Source: AC-32 sp963736055 (GTDB lineage: Bacteria; Actinomycetota; Thermoleophilia; Gaiellales; Gaiellaceae). Taken from it: 64,000 nucleotides of DNA. The notes under the pieces are model-generated. The model searched no databases and was not told the DNA's origin. It worked only from the letters and a program-made list of their open reading frames with translations. The stretch is taken from positions 1,302,001 through 1,366,000 of the forward strand of contig CAVTNM010000008.1 of assembly GCA_963736055.1 (NCBI GenBank), in the 5' to 3' direction. The translations under genes were made by a program, and so were the position numbers. Below, piece after piece: positions 57,708 to 64,000 of the stretch. Position 1 is the stretch's first letter. Every line of letters starts with the position of its first letter.

Positions 57708-58646
57708 TCAGCAGTCCGCGGGGGCGCACCGGAGGACGCGCAGCGCCCGCAACGTGTTCCAGCGGCTGTCTTGGCCAGGCTTCTCCATCTCGACGAGAAG
57801 TGTTCCCGGGATGCGCTTCTCGAGCGGCCAGCGTCCATTCGGCTTGCGCCTCGCACGCAGCAGCGCGAGCGGGTCCGACGCGCGGTCGTCAGAGATCGCG
57901 CCGGTCAGGCGGAGGTAGTCGAGACCGCGCAGAACCGTGTAGTGCCAATGCCACGGATACGTGAGGTGCGTGAACCGCTCGGAGATGACCTCGCCCGTGC
58001 GATCGGAGCGGTACAGGCGGTGGGAGAGGATGAACTCGGCTGCCCGTGCCTCGGACGCTCGGAACGCGTCATCGGAGACGATTCCACGACCGGCGGCGAT
58101 GCGGAGGTTCTCCAGAACGTTGAAGGTCGTGTGAAACGAGCTGTGTGTTCTGCTCGGGTAGTTGCGCATGTGGCAGTTCCAACCGCCATCGGCGAACTGG
58201 GCACCGAGCACGGCCGCGCCGAGGCCGGGAAGGCGCGGGTCCTCTTTCAGGAAGTAGGCCCCGAGCCCGAGCCAGAACCCGAGATGGCACAGATCGACGC
58301 GCTTCAGCAGGTACTCGCCGTCGACCGCCTCGTTGCGCGGCATGAACCGGTCCAGAAGACCCTCGAGCGGAACCCGCGCTGCCGGATGGCTCTCGGGTAT
58401 GCCGCAAGCCACCAACAGCAGGAGGGTCCACGTTGACGCCGTCCATCGTCCCTTCGGCCATTCGCCGTCGCGCCCTTGACGACCGAGCAGGTCGGCCACC
58501 CACCCCGTCTCCAGCGTCCGCCGCCGCTCCTGCTCCCACGCTGCGACCGGCGCGTCGAGCAGGTCGCGCATCACTTGCCACCGAATCGCCGGGTCGCCCT
58601 CCAGCAGCCAGTCGATCACCGACTGTTCGCACTCGTGGGTCGCCAT
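57708..58646 (-). CDS. squalene-cyclase-like alpha/alpha-toroid protein
   Basis: 312 residues rich in tryptophan and aromatic repeats: VIDWLLEGDPAIRWQVMRDL, LGRQGRDGEWPKGRWTASTWTLLLLVACG, LGAQFADGGWNCHMRNYPSRTHSSFHTTFNVLENL and LRARRKPNGRWPLEKRIPG. These QxxDGxW-type repeats are those of prenyltransferase/terpene-cyclase alpha-toroids. The catalytic DxDD motif of true squalene-hopene cyclases is missing, so cyclase activity is doubtful. ATG start. Last gene of a same-strand group but separated from MOSC by 33 bp. Confidence 0.75.
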   Translation of the reverse strand: MATHECEQSVIDWLLEGDPAIRWQVMRDLLDAPVAAWEQERRRTLETGWVADLLGRQGRDGEWPKGRWTASTWTLLLLVACGIPESHPAARVPLEGLLDRFMPRNEAVDGEYLLKRVDLCHLGFWLGLGAYFLKEDPRLPGLGAAVLGAQFADGGWNCHMRNYPSRTHSSFHTTFNVLENLRIAAGRGIVSDDAFRASEARAAEFILSHRLYRSDRTGEVISERFTHLTYPWHWHYTVLRGLDYLRLTGAISDDRASDPLALLRARRKPNGRWPLEKRIPGTLLVEMEKPGQDSRWNTLRALRVLRCAPADC

Positions 58647-58676
58647 CGTGCTCGTCTCTCTAAGCGCGGCCGAGCG

Positions 58677-59123
58677 CTACTCGAGGGTGAGCCGCATGAC
58701 GATCTCCCCCGCCTCGACTTCGCCCGTGTCGACGAAGCCAAAGCGTGTGTAGAAGGACTGCGGCGAGTGCTCGCCAGGGTGGTAGCTGAGCTTCATCTCG
58801 TTGACGCCGTCCTGCCGCGCTTCTCCGACGAGCAGTTCGAGCGCGCGGCGGCCGTACCCTTTGCCCTGGTGGCCGGCGTCGATCATGAAGCGCCAGACCC
58901 AGAACTCCTTCGGCGGGTCGCGGAACGCCATGACGAACCCCACGGGATCGTCATCGGCATAGACGGCACGAAACCACGCCCGTGGCTCGAAGTGAGCCTC
59001 GGCGATCGAGCGTGCGTTCGTGGCGACGTACGGCTCCTGCTCGGGCTCGACCGCGAGATCGAGCACGGCCCGTAGTGAGTCCTTTGTGATCTCGCGAAGC
59101 TCGACGCTCCCCATCTCCGGCAT
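58677..59123 (-). CDS. GNAT acetyltransferase (spermidine-type)
   Basis: 148 residues from ATG 59123 (a second ATG at 59114 is possible). VELREITKDSLRAVLDLAV opens the domain, PVGFVMAFRDPPKEFWVWRFMIDAGHQGKGYGRRALELLV contains the acetyl-CoA pyrophosphate loop (QGKGYG) and FYTRFGFVDTGEVEAGEIVMRLTL ends it. The pattern (FxxxFRxxxDPxxGFVMY..., EFWxWRFMID) is that of BltD/PaiA-like spermidine acetyltransferases. Polyamine or a small amine is the likely acceptor. Confidence 0.82.
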   Translation of the reverse strand: MPEMGSVELREITKDSLRAVLDLAVEPEQEPYVATNARSIAEAHFEPRAWFRAVYADDDPVGFVMAFRDPPKEFWVWRFMIDAGHQGKGYGRRALELLVGEARQDGVNEMKLSYHPGEHSPQSFYTRFGFVDTGEVEAGEIVMRLTLE

Positions 59124-59306
59124 CTGACCAAATTTGGCAGTTCGCAGGCCGCGCTGGAGACCTTGCCCAGCAGCGGCGAGACACGGAACAGCGCCCGGGA
59201 AGGAGGCAGAGTGAACTTGCAGCACGGAGCCACGCTCGACCGATGAGATCCCCGCCTCGGTGCGGTCATGACGAGAAAGACCAACGACGAGAGAAAGGAC
59301 GAGCCC

Positions 59307-59942
59307 ATGAAACTGACGACCATGACGCAAGTCACCGTCGATGGAGTGATGCAGGGAAACGGCGGCGCGTCGGACGAGGACCGCAGGAACGGATTCGAGC
59401 GCGGCGGATGGGCCTTGGGGGTGGGCGACGACGAGACCATGACGTTCATCAACCAGACCTATCAGCGCGCCGACGCGTTCCTGTTCGGCCGGCGGACCTA
59501 CGAGCTCTTCGCCGGCTACTGGGGCGCGGAGGAGCGGGCTCGCGCCGCGGCGGAAGATCCGGGCGACCACCCGATCGCAGCTGCCTTGAACACGAAGCCC
59601 AAGTACCTCGTATCGACCACACTCGCCGAACCGCGCTGGGCGGACACGACCGTCCTCTCCGGCGACCTCGCGGAGGCCATCGGCGAGCTGAAAGCCAGGC
59701 CGGCGGGTGAGCTGCAGGTGCACGGCAGCGGCGCCCTGATCCGGTGGCTACTCGATAACGACCTCGTCGACGAGATCAACCTGCTCATCGTCCCCGTGGT
59801 CCTCGGCCAGGGCACCCGGCTGTTCCCCGACGCCGGCCCGGACATTGCGCTCGACCTGGTCGACTCGCGAGCCGACTCGAAGGGTGTGACGATCCAGGTC
59901 TACCGGCCTAACGGGCGCCCGCAGTACGCCGGGGGTCGTTGA
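59307..59942 (+). CDS. dihydrofolate-reductase-family (RibD C-terminal-like) protein
   Basis: 211 residues from ATG 59307, with AAAGGAC upstream; an ATG at 59268 is less likely. MKLTTMTQVTVDGVMQGNGG is the first strand, DAFLFGRRTYELFAGYWG the helix and second strand, KYLVSTTLAEPRWADTTVLSGD, ELQVHGSGALIRWLLDNDLVDEINLLIVPVVLGQGTRLFPD the NADPH-binding half. The family is a DHFR fold used as general NADPH reductase; a direct role in folate or riboflavin synthesis is unlikely for such single-gene copies. The frame is intact. Confidence 0.82.
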   Translation: MKLTTMTQVTVDGVMQGNGGASDEDRRNGFERGGWALGVGDDETMTFINQTYQRADAFLFGRRTYELFAGYWGAEERARAAAEDPGDHPIAAALNTKPKYLVSTTLAEPRWADTTVLSGDLAEAIGELKARPAGELQVHGSGALIRWLLDNDLVDEINLLIVPVVLGQGTRLFPDAGPDIALDLVDSRADSKGVTIQVYRPNGRPQYAGGR

Positions 59943-59984
59943 GGAGCCCAGGCGCTTACTAGCAGTGGTCGGGCCACTCGGTCC

Positions 59985-60014
59985 GGTGACACGCCGGAAC
60001 GCAGGCCCAGGCCA
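59985..60014 (+). repeat. interspersed ~30-bp repeat, degenerate copy
   Basis: GGTGACACGCCGGAACGC then AGGCCCAGGCCAG: box A start and the GGCCCAGGC core remain. The only candidate in the 55.3-61 kb stretch. Confidence 0.35.
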
Positions 60015-60046
60015 GATGGCGCGAGGTACTAGGGTCCAGTGGCGTC

Positions 60047-61075
60047 ATGGCGGGTTCGGCGCAATCGCAACTCAGGGTCACGCGGCAGCAGATCCTGGCG
60101 TTCCGACGACGAGTCGGCGCGCTCGACGAGCGCATGCCGCCGGGCGAGGAGTCGCTGCGACGGGCGGCGTGGGCCGGGCTGCAGGACAGCATGCCGAGAG
60201 CGGCGTTGCTCTCGTTGCACGCTCGGGTCGACGCGGTCGAGTCGTCGAGCTGGGAGGACCCCTCGCTCGCCCAGCTGTGGGGACCTCGCTACCAGGCCTA
60301 TGTCGTCGCCAAGCGCGACTTCGCGCTGTTCTCGCTCGGGAGGCTTCCCGACGGCGCCAAGGGCCGCCTTCGAGCCGAGCGCATGGCGGAGCGGTTGCAC
60401 GCCCATCTCGACGGCCGGCAGATGACGGACCGCGAGGCTGCGGGCGCACTCGGCGTCGGGAACTCGCTCAGGTACGCGACTACGACGGGTACGGTTGCCA
60501 TCCGCTGGGCCGGCGCACGTGCACCGACGGTCTGGACGGTCGTCGCCGCGGAGATCGAGCCGGCCGACGCCTGTCGCGAGCTCGCTCGACGCTACCTCCG
60601 CGTTTTCGGGCCCGCGACGGCCGACGGGTTCGCCCGCTGGGCAGGAATCTCCAAGCGGTCGGCGACCGACGCATTCGCGTCGCTCGAAGCATCGCTGCTG
60701 CCGGTTCGAACGCCGCGTCGCGACGAGTGGCTGCTCGTGGAGGACGAGCCGGCGATTCGCGCCGCCGATCCTGCCCGCGCGCCCGCGCGCCTGCTGCCAA
60801 GCGGCGATGCCTACTTCTTGCTCCACGGAGCAGAGCGCGAGCTTCTGGTTCCGCGCGAGGATCAGCGGCAGCGTCTGTGGACGCCCCGCGTGTGGCCGGG
60901 CGCGCTCCTCGTCGAAGGCGAGATCCGCGGAACCTGGAGACGGGCGCAGCACACCGTACGGATCGACGCCTGGGCACGTCTCTCGCGTGGAGCGCGCGAC
61001 GCGATCGAGGCCGAGGCCAGCGCGCTGCCGCTTCCGGGCCTCGATCGACCGATCGAGGTGGTCTGGAACGCATAA
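60047..61075 (+). CDS. winged-helix DNA-binding protein (AlkZ/YcaQ-like, HTH_42)
   Basis: 342 residues. VTRQQILAFRRRVGALDERMP, AAWAGLQDSMPRAALLSLHARVD, WGPRYQAYVVAKRDFALFSLGRLP and the middle LARRYLRVFGPATADGFARWAGISKRSATDAFASL match the HTH_42 family, three tandem winged helices that include the DNA glycosylases AlkZ/YcaQ (interstrand crosslink repair) and many actinobacterial homologues of unknown activity. The QxQ/QxD catalytic motif of AlkZ is not recognisable, so glycosylase activity is unproven. ATG start. A repeat copy begins nine bp after the stop. Confidence 0.8.
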   Translation: MAGSAQSQLRVTRQQILAFRRRVGALDERMPPGEESLRRAAWAGLQDSMPRAALLSLHARVDAVESSSWEDPSLAQLWGPRYQAYVVAKRDFALFSLGRLPDGAKGRLRAERMAERLHAHLDGRQMTDREAAGALGVGNSLRYATTTGTVAIRWAGARAPTVWTVVAAEIEPADACRELARRYLRVFGPATADGFARWAGISKRSATDAFASLEASLLPVRTPRRDEWLLVEDEPAIRAADPARAPARLLPSGDAYFLLHGAERELLVPREDQRQRLWTPRVWPGALLVEGEIRGTWRRAQHTVRIDAWARLSRGARDAIEAEASALPLPGLDRPIEVVWNA

Positions 61076-61083
61076 GCGGTCGA

Positions 61084-61114
61084 GTGATATTCCCGCACAC
61101 TGGCCCGGGCGAGG
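61084..61114 (+). repeat. interspersed ~30-bp repeat, copy
   Basis: GTGATATTCCCG then CACACTGGCCCGGGCGAGG, between the winged-helix and VOC genes. Confidence 0.78.
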
Positions 61115-61162
61115 CTGCATAACATCGCGAGGACCAAGGCGAGCCCAAAACGGAGTGCACAG

Positions 61163-61588
61163 ATGATGGAACATCGGATCGACGTCATCACGCTCGCGGT
61201 TGAGGACCTCGAGCGGGCACTCGCGTTCTACCGTGAGGGGCTCGGCCTTGAGTCACCCGGCCTGACCGGCACCGAGTTCGCGGGCGACGACACCACCCCG
61301 GCTGGAGCCGTCGCCATGTTCCGGCTAGACCGCGGGCTGATCCTCGCCCTGTACCCGCGCAGCGACCTCGCCAAGGACGCCCAGATCCCCTCCGGGCCGG
61401 CGCAGAGCGGCGAGTTCAGCCTCGGCCACCTCGTGCAAAGCCGAGCCGAGGTAGACGCTCTCCTCGCGCGAGCCCAGCGGGCAGGCGCAACCATCACCGA
61501 TGAGCCCCATGACCGCGCTTGGGGGATCTATTCGGGCTACTTCCGTGACCCCGACGGACACCTTTGGGAAATCATCCACAACCCATAG
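61163..61588 (+). CDS. VOC-superfamily protein
   Basis: 141 residues: RIDVITLAVEDLERALAFYREGLGLESPGL and EFSLGHLVQSRAEVDALLARAQRAGATITDEPHDRAWGIYSGYFRDPDGHLWEIIHNP, the two paired modules of the vicinal-oxygen-chelate fold. Metal positions (Glu near the end, EIIHN) are kept. Function may be glyoxalase-like, resistance-protein-like or ligand-binding. ATG start (ATGATG). Between repeat copies at 61084 and 61655. Confidence 0.8.
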   Translation: MMEHRIDVITLAVEDLERALAFYREGLGLESPGLTGTEFAGDDTTPAGAVAMFRLDRGLILALYPRSDLAKDAQIPSGPAQSGEFSLGHLVQSRAEVDALLARAQRAGATITDEPHDRAWGIYSGYFRDPDGHLWEIIHNP

Positions 61589-61654
61589 GTACCGAGCAGC
61601 GCCTGATGATCGACGCTTGAACCTGCAGCACGCCTCGACCACGAGCCGACCTCG

Positions 61655-61686
61655 GGTGACATTCCGGGACACTGGGCCAAGCGAGC
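61655..61686 (+). repeat. interspersed ~30-bp repeat, copy
   Basis: GGTGACATTCCGGGACACTGG then GCCAAGCGAGC, between the two VOC genes. Confidence 0.7.
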
Positions 61687-61687
61687 A

Positions 61688-62098
61688 TCAAGCGGCTGGC
61701 AGCTGGCGGTCCCCGTGGAAGACCGCTTCGACGTTGTTCCCGTCCGGGTCGATGACGAACGCTGCGTAATACTCGGCGTGGTAATGCGGGCGAAGACCCG
61801 GCGCACCGTTGTCGCGGCCGCCGGCTTCGACAGCGGCGCGGTGGAACTTGTCAACAGTAGCTCGGTCGGCTGCGGCGAAGGCCACATGAACGGGAGCCGC
61901 CGGGGGTTCCCCTTCCCCGATCCAGAAATCTCCACCGCCCTCGATGGCGAACCCAGGCCCCTGCGAGCTCTCCACTACCTCCACTCCGAACGGCTCGAGG
62001 GCCTGCTCGTAGAAGGTGCGGCTGCGCCTCACGTCACGTACTCGCAGGGCCAGGTGGTCGATGAGGGGAAGCCTCACGGGCAGCGACACGCCCTTCAT
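61688..62098 (-). CDS. VOC-superfamily protein
   Basis: 136 residues from ATG 62098; an open extension to 62146 runs through a repeat copy and is rejected. LPLIDHLALRVRDVRRSRTFYEQALEPFGVEVV and PVHVAFAAADRATVDKFHRAAVEAGGRDNGAPGLRPHYHAEYYAAFVIDPDGNNVEAVFH are the two VOC modules, with HYHAEYYAAFVxDPDGNNVE typical of a large actinobacterial/proteobacterial subgroup. Opposite in direction to the VOC gene at 61163 and not closely similar to it, so independently acquired. Confidence 0.8.
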   Translation of the reverse strand: MKGVSLPVRLPLIDHLALRVRDVRRSRTFYEQALEPFGVEVVESSQGPGFAIEGGGDFWIGEGEPPAAPVHVAFAAADRATVDKFHRAAVEAGGRDNGAPGLRPHYHAEYYAAFVIDPDGNNVEAVFHGDRQLPAA

Positions 62099-62117
62099 CT
62101 TAGAGCGCGATCTCCGT

Positions 62118-62148
62118 GGAACATTCCCGAACACTGGGCAGGACAAGG
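62118..62148 (+). repeat. interspersed ~30-bp repeat, copy
   Basis: GGAACATTCCCG then AACACTGGGCAGGACAAGG, directly upstream of the minus-strand VOC gene. Confidence 0.6.
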
Positions 62149-62191
62149 CGCTTCCGCCTGAGCCCCCGGATTGGTCGCGGCGGTCCGTGGC

Positions 62192-62564
62192 TTACGGGTG
62201 ATGTTCCGGGATCTTCGGCTCCGCCGCGTGTGAGAGCCACGTAGGCGCTCCGAGCGCGAGCACGCGACGTTGCCCCTCGGTCGTGCCGCTGCCGAGCTCG
62301 AGGAACGAGGTTCCCACGTCGCCTCCGAGGACGACCGGGCCCTCGCTGGTCTCGACGACGACCACCTGGTGCCCGTCCGTGTGTCCGGGTGCCGCCAACA
62401 GCCGGATTCCCGGTAGCAGCTCCACTTCGCCCTCGTGCTCGACATACGTCGCGCCGTCGAAGTCGACCCATTCGCGGATCGTGTCGTCGTCGAGCGAACG
62501 CGCGTCGGCGAGTTCGCGCTTCTGGACGTGGATCGGCACGCGCGGAAAGAGGCGGTTGCCGCCG
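62192..62564 (-). pseudogene. 5'-truncated metallo-beta-lactamase-fold hydrolase
   Basis: Homologous sequence begins abruptly at GGNRLFPRVPIHVQKRELADAR, the part that normally follows the HxHxDH zinc motif; the whole N-terminal half, including that motif, is missing. It continues DGHQVVVVETSEGPVVLGGD (with the HTDGH and GGD positions) to WLSHAAEPKIPEHHP. The upstream DNA to the next gene's stop is only about 60 bp, so a deletion removed the 5' part. No plausible start gives a functional zinc enzyme. The last codons lie in a sequence resembling the region's repeat (62197-62220). Confidence 0.72.
62197..62220 (+). repeat. interspersed ~30-bp repeat, possible degenerate copy
   Basis: GGGTGATGTTCCGGGATC then TTCGGCT; matches box A loosely at the 3' end of the truncated metallo-beta-lactamase gene. 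Confidence 0.25.
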
Positions 62565-62624
62565 CTGCGTCTGGTGACCCCACGTGCCGGCCGAGGGAGG
62601 GGTCTCCTGTTGCGAGCGAGGCAC

Positions 62625-63446
62625 CTAGTCGGATGCCTTCGTCGAGAGACTCGCAAGAACTCGCTCCAGGCTGTCGTCGTCGCCGCCGTCCTCGTGCGGG
62701 ACGCGCCGGTAGATCTCGGCTGCTGCCTGGTGGAACCCATCCGGGAGGTCGGACGCGGCGAACGTCTCGGCTATCTCCTCCATCTCCCCGACCCAGCGCC
62801 AGCCCTTTCTCAGCGCGGAGCGTGCGGCTGCGTTTGACCTCTCGCCCAGTTGCGGGAGCGAGATCCGCCACTCTTCCAGCAGCGTGTCCTCGACACCCTG
62901 CACACGCGCGAGGGCACGGATTGCGAGCAGCAGCGCCGAGCTGCCCTTCGTCCAGGCGGCAAAGGCCATCTTGACCGCCGAAGCCGCACCGATCTCCGCC
63001 GAGACGATTCTTGCGTCGAGGGTCGTGCCGGCGAACAGATCCGCGACGGGCTTCGCCTCCTGGCCCGAGAGATACAGCCGCGTCGTGCCGCGCTCGGTCG
63101 GCGGCGGCCCGATGATCCCGCCGTCGACGCAGCGATCGACGAGCCCCGCGATCGTCCGCGCAGTCGCGGGGGAGACGGCGTTGGCATCGACGTAGATCCC
63201 CGTGAAGCCCTTCACTGACTCGGCAACTTCGACAGCCGCGTGCGGTGGACAGAGGGAGATGATCACCTCGGAGCGCCGACAGAGCTCCTCGATGCCGCCT
63301 GCGACCTCGAGACCGGCGTTCCGCGCCCGTTCGGCCGTCGCGGCACTGCGCTCGCCCGATACCCAGAGAACCGTCTCGCCGCGACCACGCAAGGCCGCGC
63401 CGACTGCCGCCCCCATCTCGCCCGGGTGGAGCAACCCCACGGTCAC
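62625..63446 (-). CDS. NAD(P)-binding 6-phosphogluconate-dehydrogenase-like protein (DUF1932)
   Basis: 273 residues from GTG. TVGLLHPGEMGAAVGAALRGRGETVLWVS is the Rossmann GxGxxG variant, IISLCPPHAAVEVAESV and VDANAVSPATARTIAGLV follow as in beta-hydroxyacid dehydrogenases, VDGGIIGPPPTERGTTRLYLSG the substrate loop, and SAEIGAASAVKMAFAAWTKGSSALLLAI the helix carrying the catalytic Lys, then the C-terminal DUF1932 domain. It oxidises or reduces a small hydroxyacid-type compound; substrate unknown. No Shine-Dalgarno; GATACG lies just upstream of the GTG. Confidence 0.78.
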   Translation of the reverse strand: MTVGLLHPGEMGAAVGAALRGRGETVLWVSGERSAATAERARNAGLEVAGGIEELCRRSEVIISLCPPHAAVEVAESVKGFTGIYVDANAVSPATARTIAGLVDRCVDGGIIGPPPTERGTTRLYLSGQEAKPVADLFAGTTLDARIVSAEIGAASAVKMAFAAWTKGSSALLLAIRALARVQGVEDTLLEEWRISLPQLGERSNAAARSALRKGWRWVGEMEEIAETFAASDLPDGFHQAAAEIYRRVPHEDGGDDDSLERVLASLSTKASD

Positions 63447-63538
63447 GGGCGTATCTTGCCGATCCTTTGATCGCTACGGGACTCGCTAGAGAACCCGGGG
63501 TCTTCGCGCTCTCCCATGGCTGTGGCTCGAGATGGGCG

Positions 63539-64000
63539 TCACGGGCACATCGACACGCCGTAGCCGTAGTCCTTCGGTCGAGCGCAAGGATAGAGGCCGC
63601 GCTGGTTCTCACCGAATTGGCGAACAGCGATCTGGTGACCGTCACCATCGAAGCCGGAAAGGCGAACGAGTCGGTGCCCGCGCGGGTAGTAACGCGAGGG
63701 GATCGGCCAAACCAAGTAGCCCTGCTTCGGGAACAGTTCGACGCGATCACCGTCTTGGAATCGCGCCTCGACTCGAGCTACCCGCCGTTCAACCGTGCAA
63801 CAGAGCGTGACGTGAGTAGATGCCCCTGAGAACCCAAGGGCCAGCGCAGGCTCGGCCTGCTTGCCGGGCTCAGTGCCTTGCGAGCAACCAAATGATTGGT
63901 TCGTCCAGAAGCAGGTGCCGCCGCCCCGCTTGGGCGCTGTCCAAAGTCCGATGTGTGCGTTGTCGTCGGCGCGCAGATCAAACAGCTGCCGGCGCTGCTC
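63539..64000 (-). CDS. protein of unknown function, 5' end outside window
   Basis: Reading leftwards from the right edge, one frame is open for 153 codons to TGA at 63539-63541, so the N-terminus is missing. Visible parts are LFDLRADDNAHIGLWTAPKR, GGTCFWTNQSFGCSQG, ASTHVTLCCTVERRVARVEARFQDGDRVELFP, YLVWPIPSRYYPRGHRLVRL and GENQRGLYPCARPKDYG. Composition (Trp, Cys, Tyr-rich, beta-strand pattern) and high third-position GC support real coding; it looks like an extracytoplasmic domain. No family recognised. It ends 92 bp before the DUF1932 gene start on the same strand. Confidence 0.6.
   Translation of the reverse strand, partial: EQRRQLFDLRADDNAHIGLWTAPKRGGGTCFWTNQSFGCSQGTEPGKQAEPALALGFSGASTHVTLCCTVERRVARVEARFQDGDRVELFPKQGYLVWPIPSRYYPRGHRLVRLSGFDGDGHQIAVRQFGENQRGLYPCARPKDYGYGVSMCP

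Noticed and set aside
48188..62220. Classical integron cassette array
   Set aside because: The repeats lack the paired RYYYAAC/GTTRRRY arms and length of attC sites, genes face both directions, and there is no IntI-like gene. Only the cassette-like organisation is retained as an observation.
48188..62220. CRISPR array
   Set aside because: Repeat spacing is hundreds to thousands of bases and irregular, with genes between copies and no cas genes.
63467..63829. Plus-strand 120-residue protein near the right edge
   Set aside because: It overlaps the better-supported minus-strand partial gene and shows no domain or start signal.

Overview
The window is a high-GC (about 65-70 %) bacterial chromosome segment with actinobacterial character: ergothioneine genes egtB/egtD, GTG/TTG starts, NTGA stop/start overlaps, and several genes with a TANNNT box 6-8 nt before the start codon and no Shine-Dalgarno, as in leaderless actinobacterial transcripts. 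A soil Thermoleophilia/Solirubrobacterales-type organism is my best guess (inference only). No phage, plasmid, IS or CRISPR is visible. There is one tRNA, tRNA-Lys(UUU).

1-24 kb, housekeeping and stress: a secreted PhoX-like phosphatase (cut by the left edge), an ATP-grasp ligase, a cysteine-less DksA/TraR protein, ribosomal protein L31, then a translationally coupled run of a thioredoxin-reductase-like flavoprotein without the redox CxxC, egtB, egtD and a UBP-type zinc finger. FtsH, small membrane proteins, an MMPL transporter, a DyP peroxidase, polyphosphate kinase, a SixA-like phosphatase, a ureohydrolase and a PiT/DUF47 phosphate transport pair follow.

23-48 kb, catabolic island: SAM hydrolase, a hydroxycinnamoyl-CoA hydratase-lyase, a LigM-type tetrahydrofolate-dependent aryl O-demethylase, an aromatic-ring monooxygenase, an amidohydrolase and an amidase. 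Next come a five-gene branched-chain-amino-acid-type ABC importer, two GMC oxidoreductases, an alcohol dehydrogenase, an acetoacetyl-CoA-synthetase-like ligase, a VOC protein, an aromatic-type aldehyde dehydrogenase, a TIM-barrel isomerase and two tandem E1-alpha/E1-beta pairs. Read together, hydratase-lyase, aldehyde dehydrogenase and LigM would take feruloyl-CoA through vanillin and vanillate to protocatechuate. Six genes here carry single-base indels (nine in all); correcting them restores whole codon numbers and normal family lengths. They look like consensus errors or very recent decay.

48-64 kb, accessory region: unrelated one-gene units in both orientations (phosphotransferase, SnoaL, quinone reductase, hydrolase, lipoprotein, GNATs, DUF4386, cupins, MOSC, DUF1801, VOC and others). 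The gaps are punctuated by a ~30-bp directly repeated element, all copies in the same orientation and seen only here. This cassette-like repeat system is the most unusual feature of the window. A truncated metallo-beta-lactamase gene and a gene fragment running off the right edge end the region.
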